A model generated the notes under the pieces. That model saw only the letters and a list, made by a program, of their open reading frames with translations, had not been told where the DNA came from and did no database searches. The translations under genes and the position numbers were made by a program. A stretch of 10,780 bases of DNA, taken from NCBI GenBank assembly GCA_903860855.1, contig CAIOSF010000194.1, positions 1 through 10,780 of the forward strand, written 5' to 3'. The DNA is from an uncultured Alphaproteobacteria bacterium (GTDB lineage: Bacteria; Pseudomonadota; Alphaproteobacteria; Rickettsiales; Midichloriaceae). Below, piece by piece: positions 1-6,753 of the stretch. Each line of letters starts with the position of its first letter. The first letter of the stretch is position 1.

Positions 1-150
1 CATTTGCTCATCGGAGATACGTGTTAGCTGGAAATTGCCATACTCTACTGCTGAGATTTCCTTGGTCAATCACTTTGTCAGAATATCATACAGATCGCTT
101 ATGCTTTTATACTCTTTTCTTATGTTGTCATCTGTAGAATTAGTTATCAT
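1..150 (-). pseudogene. Possible remnant or edge-truncated gene with an in-frame TGA
   Basis: Read on the minus strand from an ATG at 150, the frame gives a polar, protein-like stretch starting MITNSTDDNIRKEYKSISDL. It meets a TGA at 70-72, then stays open for 23 more codons to the window edge (ending TRISDEQM). This could be a gene broken by one nonsense change. It could also be a real gene that starts at the TTG directly after the stop and continues beyond the window. I do not recognise the family. Neighbouring genes use TGG for tryptophan and one uses TGA as a stop, so a changed genetic code is not indicated. The evidence is composition and frame only. Confidence 0.25.
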
Positions 151-303
151 TTTTCGTTATAAATATATCTATAGGTTGTCGTAATATATAAAATACCAAG
201 TCAAATTTCAACCGGAAGCCATGGTAATGATGGCATAACTTGTTCAAAATTACATGTATAGTTAAAATTATATTAACAACCATGCATAGTATACTGAATA
301 GAG

Positions 304-513
304 TAATACCAGTTCCCGATTTTCACTACTGCCTCTTTGACTTTGCCCTTGGCTTGTCCATTACATGTGGTTTACCTCTTACAACAATGCTTCGTGACGG
401 TATACTCCGCAAGGTCAAGGATGTATTCACTCATAATACCTATGTATTCGTAGTAGTTAAACTATCCGTCGCTCCTCGCTCATTGCATTATTTAAATTCG
501 GAGACTGGTATTA
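304..513. repeat. Inverted-repeat element, copy 1 (convergent pair of ends)
   Basis: The left end TAATACCAGTTCC starts at 304 and the right end GGAGACTGGTATTA finishes at 513, so the two ends are inverted copies around a core of about 180 bp. Positions 304-370 align without gaps to 7907-7973; by hand I count 56 identities in 67 positions. The right end, read in reverse, shares about its first 20 bases with the left end and then diverges. Reading frames through this stretch exist but look like chance: the plus frame passes through the repeat and resembles no family. The size and dispersed character recall the palindromic elements of Rickettsiales, but I cannot assign it to a named family. Confidence 0.7.
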
Positions 514-539
514 TTCCTGATTGACAGAAAAATCCATCC

Positions 540-1865
540 ATGATACGTGTTGGCTCCGGTTGTCAACCTCTATGGATTTACATGGCTTACACCGGTTCTG
601 TTGGTACTTTTATTGGTTCTGCTGCAATTAATTTGCTGGAGTTACTGCTAAGGTTTCTCGTATTTTATGCTATAGCATATCTCTTTAGTTCAAATCGTAA
701 GCTCGTTTCATTTAAACTCCTATTGCTTGGTGTTTTTTGGCAGATTGTTTTTGCCATGATTCTTCTGAAGATTCCGGCCATTACTTTTATGTTTCAGAAG
801 GTAAACGATGGACTTCAGGTTATAACCTCATCGACCGCTAAGGGAGTTGCCTTTTGTTTTGGTGGTCTTGCATCACCTCCTGCAAGCAGTGGATTGGGGT
901 TTATTCTGGCTTTTCAAGGTTTTCCAGTACTAATCGTCATATCAGCTCTCAGTTCTCTTCTCATCTATTGGCGTATTCTGCCGACAATCATTAAGATTCT
1001 GTCTATATTCTATCGTAAGGCATTCTGTATAGGTGGAACTCTTGGTATAGCAGTGTCAGCCAACATGTTCACCGGTATGAGCGAGACCCCTCTCGTTATC
1101 AAGCCTTATCTTAGTAAGCTGAATCATAGCGAGTTATTCACTCTGATGGTATGCGGAACGTCTGGTATAGCAAGTTCTGTTATTGCTCTGTATAGCTCAA
1201 TTGTTGGGGCTATAGTACCGAACGCTCTGTCCCACATTATAAGCGCAATTTTAATTAACATTCCAGCAGCTCTCACCTTAGCTCGTATTATGGTTCCGCC
1301 AACGGAGAAGGCTCATCTAACCGAAGGTGATGATATAGGTTTAGTTACAGCAAAGAGCACCCTTGATGCTATTTATACGGGGATTATGGATGGGGCCAAG
1401 GTGATCATAACGATAATAGCTATGATTATAGGTTTTATTTCTTTGGTTGATATAACCAATCAAATCCTAACGCTTCTGCCATCGGTAGAAGGTGAAGCTC
1501 TCTCTATGCAGCGTATGCTTGGATGGCTTATGTCACCAGTGGCCATGCTTATTGGAATTCCGTGGGAGGAAGCGAGAACTGCTGGGTCAATCATAGGAGC
1601 AAAAATTATTATGAATGAGGTGATCGGGTTTCAAGAGTTAGTCTCTTCAGCAGCAATCTTATCTGATTCAACTAAAATAATTATGATTTATGCCATCTGC
1701 GGATTCGCAAATCTTGGTAGCGTAGGCATTATGATCGGTATTTATGGAGCATTAGTCCCGGAACGTAGGCAAGAGGTTATATCATTGGGTATGAGATCTA
1801 TACTTGCAGGTGCAATTGCGAATTGCTTGACCGCTACTTTGGTCGGGGTTGTATTAAGGATGTAG
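540..1865 (+). CDS. nupC: Concentrative nucleoside transporter (CNT/NupC family)
   Basis: This inner-membrane symporter imports nucleosides using a cation gradient. The family shows in several places: an N-terminal membrane region with YLFSSNRK at 47-54, the substrate-site motif GMSETPLVIKPYL at 179-191, MSPVAMLIGIPWEE at 331-344, a GAKIIMNE segment at 353-360, and the C-terminal signature CGFANLGSVGIMIG at 387-400. The 441 residues are hydrophobic throughout, with many membrane segments, and slightly longer than typical NupC (about 400). The extra length is at the N-terminus. An alternative ATG at 582 (residue 15) brings the start closer to the family; neither start has a clear ribosome binding site. 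Where the family usually has Gln in the GQTE/GQSE motif, this protein has Met180, which may affect base selectivity. Import of host nucleosides would fit a host-associated bacterium, but that is inference. The gene is probably monocistronic. Confidence 0.9.
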   Translation: MIRVGSGCQPLWIYMAYTGSVGTFIGSAAINLLELLLRFLVFYAIAYLFSSNRKLVSFKLLLLGVFWQIVFAMILLKIPAITFMFQKVNDGLQVITSSTAKGVAFCFGGLASPPASSGLGFILAFQGFPVLIVISALSSLLIYWRILPTIIKILSIFYRKAFCIGGTLGIAVSANMFTGMSETPLVIKPYLSKLNHSELFTLMVCGTSGIASSVIALYSSIVGAIVPNALSHIISAILINIPAALTLARIMVPPTEKAHLTEGDDIGLVTAKSTLDAIYTGIMDGAKVIITIIAMIIGFISLVDITNQILTLLPSVEGEALSMQRMLGWLMSPVAMLIGIPWEEARTAGSIIGAKIIMNEVIGFQELVSSAAILSDSTKIIMIYAICGFANLGSVGIMIGIYGALVPERRQEVISLGMRSILAGAIANCLTATLVGVVLRM

Positions 1866-1937
1866 TGGTGGCCAATCCATTCTAACAGAAGGGCAAATAG
1901 ATGAAAGAATAAAATTATATAAACTATATGGTTGACA

Positions 1938-1966
1938 TGCCGATCTTCTCTAGGTAGTGTCGCGGC
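1938..1966 (+). terminator. Weak hairpin downstream of the nucleoside transporter
   Basis: Inverted copies of ATGCCG and CGGCAT lie about 70 bases after the transporter stop and enclose a loop of roughly 17 bases. There is no strong T-run directly after it. It could help end the transporter transcript, but the stem is short and I give it little weight. Confidence 0.2.
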
Positions 1967-2037
1967 ATTGATTGTATTATGCAATCTATACTTGTTTATG
2001 ATTTTATTTTAACGTTTAATTAGTTAGGTTTATATAT

Positions 2038-2250
2038 ATGTACGATTTGCTTTATTTTGCTGCGATCACTACCATTGCCTACTGTGATGATTATGGTAGG
2101 CATGAGGAAGATTATGACAACGAATACTTTAATGATCGCGCTAATTTCAATAGTGATGGTAGCGATCGTTATGCTAATAATGATGGGAGCGAGCGCGATA
2201 GTGATTATGGTCACGATGTGGAGGATTTCCGTGATTATGATCATTATTAA
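2038..2250 (+). CDS. Possible small, very acidic, low-complexity protein
   Basis: The ATG at 2038 opens a 70-codon frame that is rich in Asp, Tyr, Asn and Glu after residue 16, with stretches such as HEEDYDNEYFNDRANF and ending FRDYDHY. There is an AGG about ten bases upstream, a weak ribosome binding site. The DNA is a degenerate GAT/GAY repeat. For that reason a second plus frame (from about 2057) and a minus frame (2244 to 2020) are also open and encode Ile/Met-rich hydrophobic strings. The acidic frame is the most natural reading because it has an ATG and a soluble, disordered composition, but the whole tract could be non-coding repeat expansion. I recognise no family, and no neighbour points to a role. 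Confidence 0.3.
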   Translation: MYDLLYFAAITTIAYCDDYGRHEEDYDNEYFNDRANFNSDGSDRYANNDGSERDSDYGHDVEDFRDYDHY

Positions 2251-2384
2251 CTGTTTAGTCTTACTGAGAAGTGGTGAGGGTTTTTAGTGAAGAATCGAGA
2301 GCTACTAGACCAGCAATCTAGAATAAATTGCCAAGGAATTTTACCCTTTAACGATTTAAGTCGTTTAGCAAAATTGTAAGCCAT

Positions 2385-2441
2385 CAGATGGGCATGAAGG
2401 TGTAGTCAAAGCGTCAGTAGCTGGCTCAGAAACTGGTATTA
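2385..2441 (-). repeat. Dispersed repeat, diverged copy 3, at the 3' end of crcB
   Basis: On the minus strand the sequence starts TAATACCAGTTTCTG at 2441 and continues with CTACTGACGCTTTGACT. This matches the copy at 7907 (CTACTGCCGCTTTGACTT) with a similar offset from the end motif. Similarity fades near 2385. The TAA at its outer edge is the crcB stop codon. No partner end in the opposite orientation was found within the next 200 bases, so this copy is single or too decayed to see. Confidence 0.55.
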
Positions 2442-2819
2442 CCAGCTGAACATTCTAACCAATGTAACTCCGGTAAAAAAGGCAACCATGCCAAGAAAAA
2501 CACTCAAAAATACATAAAGCATAGCTTCTGCATATAGATGTTTTTCAAATAAAAGGCCAAATTCTAATGAAAAAGACGAAAAAGTTGTAAAACCACCTAG
2601 GAACCCTGGAATTAAGAAATGGCGGACAGCATCAGAAGGTGACCAATATATGGACATCATTTCAACTAAAAAGCCCATAGCAAAGCACCCTATGACATTG
2701 ATGCAAAAAATTTGAAATGGCAATCCCACTATGCTATCAACAAATAATGAGCTCAAAAATACTCTTGTCACGGCCCCCAAGGCTCCCCCGGCCCCAGTGG
2801 CTAAGTAAAGTAACCACAT
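2439..2819 (-). CDS. crcB: Fluoride channel CrcB/FluC
   Basis: This is a small dual-topology inner-membrane channel that lets toxic fluoride leave the cell; it works as a dimer. Its 126 residues match the family length. It has the N-terminal GAGGALGAVTR (9-19), NVIGCFAMG (41-49) with the conserved Asn41, and the pore signature GFLGGFTTFSSFSLE (72-86), with four hydrophobic segments expected. The ATG at 2819 is the natural start since the family begins a few residues before the GGALGA motif. Upstream I found no convincing fluoride riboswitch. The stop codon TAA and the two codons before it (TGG and AGC) lie at the edge of the dispersed repeat, so the last one or two residues may come from it. 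The gene is flanked by gaps on both sides and seems to be transcribed alone. Confidence 0.95.
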   Translation of the reverse strand: MWLLYLATGAGGALGAVTRVFLSSLFVDSIVGLPFQIFCINVIGCFAMGFLVEMMSIYWSPSDAVRHFLIPGFLGGFTTFSSFSLEFGLLFEKHLYAEAMLYVFLSVFLGMVAFFTGVTLVRMFSW

Positions 2820-2942
2820 TCTTGCTAATCTCAGTAAAAAAACACAGAGTTTGAGGGTATCATAGGTTATTTACAAAGACAATGGACCCCTTTCGATGTC
2901 TTATGGTGTCTTTCTGGCGATAAAATACTCAGCTAAGCCATA

Positions 2943-2978
2943 GGCATCGCTCACTATAAAATTGTAATGAGCGATGCC
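2943..2978. terminator. Perfect 11-bp hairpin between the TIKI-like gene and crcB
   Basis: GGCATCGCTCA (2943-2953) and TGAGCGATGCC (2968-2978) are perfect inverted copies around a 14-base A/T-rich loop. The hairpin lies about 30 bases after the TIKI-like stop, on the same strand as crcB further down. No T-run follows on either strand, so it is either a non-canonical terminator, an mRNA 3'-end stabiliser or another repeat. On the minus strand it contains CTGATGGC, which also occurs in fluoride riboswitches, but the rest of that fold is absent. Confidence 0.5.
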
Positions 2979-3008
2979 ATCAGAAAAGATGTAAAAATTG
3001 AAATAATA

Positions 3009-4388
3009 CTAAGAAAATTTAGCATAATCCTTTAGTACTATCCTAGACTTAATCTTTTCTTGCAGACAGACAAAGCCTTTCCATCCCTTGTCTTCTTTGC
3101 TTTTTCCCAATTGTTCTTCAAATTTCTTTATACGGTCTTCAAGTTCTTTCCTGAAATTCTTGTAATCCATGACAACAGACTTTACAAAGTCTTTCATATT
3201 CTCTGGGTAGGTTAAGAGCAGTGCATCCCCTTCTGATTTTTCAATTGTAATAGCTTTGGCGCTAGATAGCAGAGCAAGTTGATCTTTCGCTGTTTGTCTA
3301 TCTAATAAAGTTGCCTTCACTCTATCGATTCCCAGTATATCTCTTTGTTCTTTTTTTAGTTTAATAGAATCTATGGCAAACTTTGTCATTTTTGCTAATA
3401 CTATTTCGCTCTGCTTACTTTCTATTGATGTGTTGTATTTTACAGCATCATCGATCAAAGCATCTAGCTCTTTTGAAATAAAATCACCATTTTTAGGATT
3501 TTCTGCGCAAATGATTTTATGGCACTTCATTTGTTTGGAAATATCAAATATTCTCTTATCTAAGGTCTGGGAACTTTGTGTCGCTATTTTATCTGAAGAT
3601 TCTATGCCATCTACCGCGTAGTTGGAGAATAATCTGATGGAAGTGATCTTAATATCTTGGTTTTTATTCATATCAGTCAAATAAGAGGCAAAGTTAACCA
3701 CATGGTTAGCTCCAATCAGACAGAAAATCACCCCCCCATTCTTTAATGAGTTAGCATGCTCTAATGTATTGTGAGCCATAGTTTCCATTCTTGATTTTTC
3801 ACGGATCATATAATAATCCTTGCTTGAGAGGATTTTCTGCACCTCAAGATCTCTTTCTTTACTAGACATTTCTATGCCAAAGGCAGGTATTTTTTTGGTC
3901 ATCACCATCTCGAAAAGAGGGATTCCAGTACTAAAAGAGGCGTATTGCAGGAGTTGCTGTGTTGTGTGATGTACACTGTTATCAGGAAGACTTGGCATAC
4001 AGTATCGTACACTACCTTCAAACCATCCCAAGTCTTTTAAAACAAAATGATCTCTGTGAAGGTCTGAGGATACTTTATTTTGCTTTATGAGCTTTTGCAA
4101 AAAACCATCTTGCTTTAAGAGCGAATGCTGCAAGAGAGCATTATTTACAAGCATCACATTTTGATTCCCACTTATAACCATCTCAGGCGTTTCATCGCAG
4201 CCTGACTCATGCAAGAAGATGGTAGGAATGCTAGCCTCATGCAGATCATTCAGGTATTTTGTTATAAACCATTTCGTTGCTGGATCTCTATGGAGCTCAC
4301 CAATACATACGATGCTAACCTTTTTTTTCTCTATATTTTGCATGAAACTACACATTGTTAATAGAAATGGCAGTATATGAGCAAACAA
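3009..4388 (-). CDS. TIKI/ChaN/EreA-like superfamily protein with a helical C-terminal extension
   Basis: The first 260 residues show the scattered motifs of the TIKI superfamily (TraB/ChaN/erythromycin-esterase-like): a beta strand ending in GELH (30-33), a second acid in FLHE (58-61), GIE at 171-173, and an RMETMAHNTLE helix (200-210) followed by GVIFCLIGANHV (219-230) with the late GxxH. Members bind metal or haem or hydrolyse substrates, so activity cannot be named from this alone. Residues 260-459 are charged and helical, with a likely coiled coil near 408-435, and match nothing I recognise. The 459-residue frame starts at a TTG with a short hydrophobic run. ATGs at 4355 (residue 12) and 4343 (residue 16) are good alternatives and still keep the first motif. 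No start has a clear ribosome binding site. If the TTG is used, the hydrophobic N-terminus could be a poor signal sequence. It may be an exported or effector-like protein, but this is speculation. Confidence 0.65.
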   Translation of the reverse strand: MFAHILPFLLTMCSFMQNIEKKKVSIVCIGELHRDPATKWFITKYLNDLHEASIPTIFLHESGCDETPEMVISGNQNVMLVNNALLQHSLLKQDGFLQKLIKQNKVSSDLHRDHFVLKDLGWFEGSVRYCMPSLPDNSVHHTTQQLLQYASFSTGIPLFEMVMTKKIPAFGIEMSSKERDLEVQKILSSKDYYMIREKSRMETMAHNTLEHANSLKNGGVIFCLIGANHVVNFASYLTDMNKNQDIKITSIRLFSNYAVDGIESSDKIATQSSQTLDKRIFDISKQMKCHKIICAENPKNGDFISKELDALIDDAVKYNTSIESKQSEIVLAKMTKFAIDSIKLKKEQRDILGIDRVKATLLDRQTAKDQLALLSSAKAITIEKSEGDALLLTYPENMKDFVKSVVMDYKNFRKELEDRIKKFEEQLGKSKEDKGWKGFVCLQEKIKSRIVLKDYAKFS

Positions 4389-4496
4389 CGAGTGGAATAA
4401 GTAGCGATCAACAGCTATATATAAAGAAAGAGAGTAAAAATTGGGGTAATGCTAAAAATATAAAAACATTCTAGCTTGGGTTTGAATCAATAAAAC

Positions 4497-4693
4497 ATGA
4501 CGGTATTCTCGGTAGGCTATAGGTTTGTGGTAGGAGCTGGGATTGTTATTGCACTCCTCTCCTGGTAAATCCAGTATTCGGTATTGGTTGGGCGATCTCA
4601 ACAGCGGTTGCGGAGGCGTGGCGGCACTTTCTGGCCATGACAACTAGGACACCAATCATTATTGTTCCAGGGGTTAGCAATATCACGTTTTAG
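4497..4693 (+). pseudogene. Small membrane-protein remnant with one frameshift
   Basis: The ATG at 4497 opens a frame reading MTVFSVGYRFVVGAGIVIAL that stops at a TAA (4566-4568). A second plus frame then reads VNPVFGIGWAISTAVAEAWR and runs on to PIIIVPGVSNITF with a TAG at 4691-4693. The two halves join naturally at the CTCCTCTCC stretch just before the first stop if a TC pair was inserted there. The product would be about 65 residues with one or two membrane segments. The minus strand is also open here but gives a Pro- and Arg-rich string that looks less natural. I do not recognise the family. Its location in the gap between a divergent gene pair, next to another broken gene, fits local decay. 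Confidence 0.35.
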
Positions 4694-4767
4694 ATTTACG
4701 TTTTTCCAAACTAAAATCCAAAAACAAAAATGGTTTTGTCGCTGATTTATAGTCCCAGTAATGACAT

Positions 4768-4796
4768 TTGCTCATAAGGCTTATTTTTGCTATTAT
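4768..4796 (+). promoter_or_regulatory. Possible sigma-70 promoter of the four-frame gene
   Basis: TTGCTC at 4768-4773 and TATTAT at 4791-4796 are separated by 17 bases. The -10 element is good and the -35 element poor. Transcription would begin near 4803, which places the ATG at 4828 about 25 bases into the message. This argues against a start at the TTG of 4768, which would be inside the -35 element. Confidence 0.4.
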
Positions 4797-4827
4797 AAGA
4801 TGCAATATAAGCGTATTGAGTTTTTTT

Positions 4828-5954
4828 ATGAATGATGGGCAGGAAGTACAAAAACGCACCGACACTAAGAACATCTTCAATAATGGTGGTATATATCAGA
4901 AGGGTAAATGTGTTTTAACCTCTGCTGAGCTAAAAAAAATGGGGCAAGGATTACCGAGAGGAATGTATCGAATGAGACTAAAATAGGACAAATGCAGCAG
5001 GTTGTAGAAAAGTTATTTGGGCCAGCATGTGCAACTCAGGAAGAAAAGGACAAATTACGGGAAGGATCTCATGGTTTCGCTAAGGAACTCGTCCAGCTAT
5101 CTACAATCACAGGGCTTGGCAGCAGCTCGTTCGTTGAACGGTTCCTTATTGCTATAACAAAGTTTGTTCAAAGTATGTGGAAGGAAAATCGTAATTTTCT
5201 GGGTAACATTAATGAGGATGATTTGCGGTTTGCTATGACCAGAGCGAAGACTCTGATGGCTGTTGACCAGACTGATTTTGCTCAAGATGTTAAGTTATTG
5301 GCCAATGTATTTGGGCTTAACCATAACCAGATGGTAGAGGGGTCGAAAATAGAAGTTGAGGGTCAATTCATGCCACGCTCTATCAAACAGATGGCGAGTG
5401 CCTTTGATAGTTTTATTGCGCAAAATAAGCAGGCGGCAAGTCCTGATGATAAAAAGATTGCGATTTTAGAAAAGATCAGTGAGTTATATAAAAGTGCTTC
5501 AGACAAATTGATTGAGGGCGAAAATAGATATATTAAATAAATCGACTGATCCCAAGGAATCTGCTGAGATATTGCGTAAGGCTAGAGATGCAAAACATTA
5601 CGATATACTTACAAGCATGGATAAATTGAAGGCCGATGGTGGGGTGGTATACATACATCAGTCTTGGCAGGATAGTGGTCCCGATGGTTCATACTACAGG
5701 TATAGTTGTGACTCCATTCAAGCGGTGTGCAATATGATCAATATAAGGAAATCTTGATGATGATGGCGGCAAAAGAACTAGAAGTCGATACAAAAAATAA
5801 TAGGGGTATTACCAGTAAGAGATCTGCATCTGGTAAAGCGAACGAAAACTGTGAGAAAATAAGGAATCATCTTGGTATGAATGAAGCGGAGATGAAGAGT
5901 GCTGTCCTTGAATACGATCCTAAGAGGGCTCAGGTTGTTGGGATAAGAGCTTAA
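4828..5954 (+). pseudogene. Gene of about 375 codons split over four frames by three frameshifts
   Basis: Four consecutive open segments on the plus strand read as one protein. Segment 1 starts at the ATG at 4828 (MNDGQEVQKRTDTKNIFNNG) and reaches SAELKK at the A8 run (4932-4939). A -1 shift there continues as NGARITERNVSNETKIGQMQ into segment 2, which ends in-frame at TAA 5538-5540. A +1 shift within 5512-5537 leads to STDPKESAEILRKARDAKHY in segment 3, which would stop at TGA 5755. Removing one TG of the GTGTG at 5725-5729 joins SIQAV to QYDQYKEIL in segment 4, which ends at TAA 5952-5954. The product is soluble, charged and mostly helical, with a glycine-rich stretch (GGVVYIHQSWQDSGPDGSYY) in the third segment. 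I recognise no domain. An alternative reading is separate small genes, with segment 2 (from ATG 4992, 182 residues) the only sizeable one. Confidence 0.6.
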
Positions 5955-5962
5955 TCTTATGA

Positions 5963-5978
5963 GGGTGTCTAGTCACCC
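5963..5978 (+). terminator. Small hairpin after the four-frame gene
   Basis: GGGTG and CACCC are separated by six bases, eight bases after the stop codon at 5954. A T-rich run (CTTCTTTTTC) follows only about 12 bases later, so this is at best a weak intrinsic terminator. It overlaps the end of the minus-strand remnant at 5969. Confidence 0.35.
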
Positions 5979-6100
5979 CATGCTTGTACTTCTTTTTCAT
6001 AACGGAATATCCTATCTCCAATATATCGTTGCACTTCATTTTTGAAATCCAACAAAGATCTTGGTTTTGATCTAGTTGTAGTATAGATAAATGGTGAAGC
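5969..6100 (-). pseudogene. C-terminal gene remnant on the minus strand
   Basis: The frame ending at TAG 5969-5971 gives a convincing soluble C-terminus of 43 residues, reading SPFIYTTTRSKPRSLLDFKN and then EVQRYIGDRIFRYEKEVQAW. It lacks an ATG, and an in-frame TGA stops it upstream (6101-6103). It looks like the tail of a decayed gene whose front part was lost or overwritten by the neighbouring Fe-S scaffold gene. A TTG at residue 16-17 could be a start, but I find no ribosome binding site. I do not recognise the family. Confidence 0.35.
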
Positions 6101-6129
6101 TCATACCTAGATCCATTGTGAGATCACAT

Positions 6130-6747
6130 ATGTTTATTCAAGTAAGCGAAACACCAAACCCTCAAACGATGAAATTTATTCCTGGCGTTGTAGTGATGCC
6201 GAGTGGTAAAAGCGCTAGTTTCTCTAAGACCGATGAGGTCTCCTTCAAGAACTCCCCTCTGGCCAAAGCGTTATTGGAGATATCGGAAATAGAAGGAGTA
6301 TTTTTTGGTGATACTTTTATATCGATAACTAAGATTGAAAAAGCAAGTTGGCTTCCTCTCAAAACCCTCGTAATTGCCCATATTATGGACTATTTGATGT
6401 CTGGCAAGGCTATATGGGTAGATATGCAAATTGATCAAACGCCTAGTGGTGATGTTATTAACTCGGTTAAAAAACCACATGAGAAACAGCAATCCCACCT
6501 TAGTGTGCCTCAAGATCAGATTACAGCTCAAATCATTGAGCTTATCGACACGAGAGTGAGACCGGCGGTGGCAGAAGATGGTGGTGATATAGAATTTGAT
6601 AGCTTTGATAACGGTGTTGTCTATGTGCGCTTACGTGGAGCATGCTCTGGTTGTCCAAGCTCAGTTTATACTCTAAAAAATGGCATAGAGAATATGCTGA
6701 AATATTATGTACCTGAAGTGCAAGAGGTTAGGGAGGTTGGCGATTGA
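6130..6747 (+). CDS. Fe-S cluster scaffold/carrier of the Nfu family with N-terminal domain
   Basis: This cytoplasmic protein carries or assembles [4Fe-4S] clusters for target enzymes. From the ATG at 6130 it has 205 residues. The N-terminal Nfu domain (1-95) opens with MFIQVSETPNPQTMKFIPG, as usual in alphaproteobacterial and mitochondrial members. A hydrophilic linker follows (about 100-130), then the NifU-like C-terminal domain (131-205) with RPAVAEDGGDIEF and the cluster ligands in ACSGCPSS (Cys172 and Cys175). Both cysteines are present, so it should be active. An ATG at 6091 would add 13 residues (MVKLIPRSIVRSH) that the family lacks and that overlap the minus-strand remnant, so I prefer 6130. 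A weak GAG lies about ten bases upstream. The gene converges with the ELM1-like gene with six bases between them. It is often called nfuA or nifU in annotations; I leave the symbol empty because the domain order differs from Escherichia coli NfuA. Confidence 0.93.
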   Translation: MFIQVSETPNPQTMKFIPGVVVMPSGKSASFSKTDEVSFKNSPLAKALLEISEIEGVFFGDTFISITKIEKASWLPLKTLVIAHIMDYLMSGKAIWVDMQIDQTPSGDVINSVKKPHEKQQSHLSVPQDQITAQIIELIDTRVRPAVAEDGGDIEFDSFDNGVVYVRLRGACSGCPSSVYTLKNGIENMLKYYVPEVQEVREVGD

Positions 6748-6753
6748 TTGTAA

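Noticed and set aside
70..72. TGA read as tryptophan (altered genetic code)
   Set aside because: Intact genes here use TGG for tryptophan, and the Fe-S scaffold and coiled-coil genes end at TGA; a broken gene or late start explains the site.
240..524. A 94-codon plus-strand frame between the window start and the nucleoside transporter
   Set aside because: It runs straight through the inverted-repeat element at 304-513 and resembles no family; the alignment to the copy at 7907 shows changes at all codon positions.
2820..3000. A possible fluoride riboswitch upstream of crcB, because CTGATGGC occurs on the minus strand near 2982
   Set aside because: The other conserved part (a GGNGATG-type hairpin before it) is absent, and the matching bases belong to the 11-bp hairpin at 2943-2978.
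4452..4643. A 63-codon minus-strand frame
   Set aside because: Its Pro/Arg/Ser-rich product looks like the antisense of the plus-strand membrane-protein remnant at 4497-4693.
4768..4827. A hydrophobic N-terminal extension of the four-frame gene from a TTG at 4768
   Set aside because: The TTG lies in the -35 element of a plausible promoter and the transcript would begin after it; the ATG at 4828 is better.
5811..5826. GGTATTACCAGTAAG inside the four-frame gene as a further repeat end
   Set aside because: It differs from the end motif at one or more positions, and no body similarity follows on either side.
6091..6129. An upstream ATG start of the Fe-S scaffold gene
   Set aside because: The 13 added residues have no counterpart in the family, which starts with MFIQ, and they overlap a minus-strand gene remnant.
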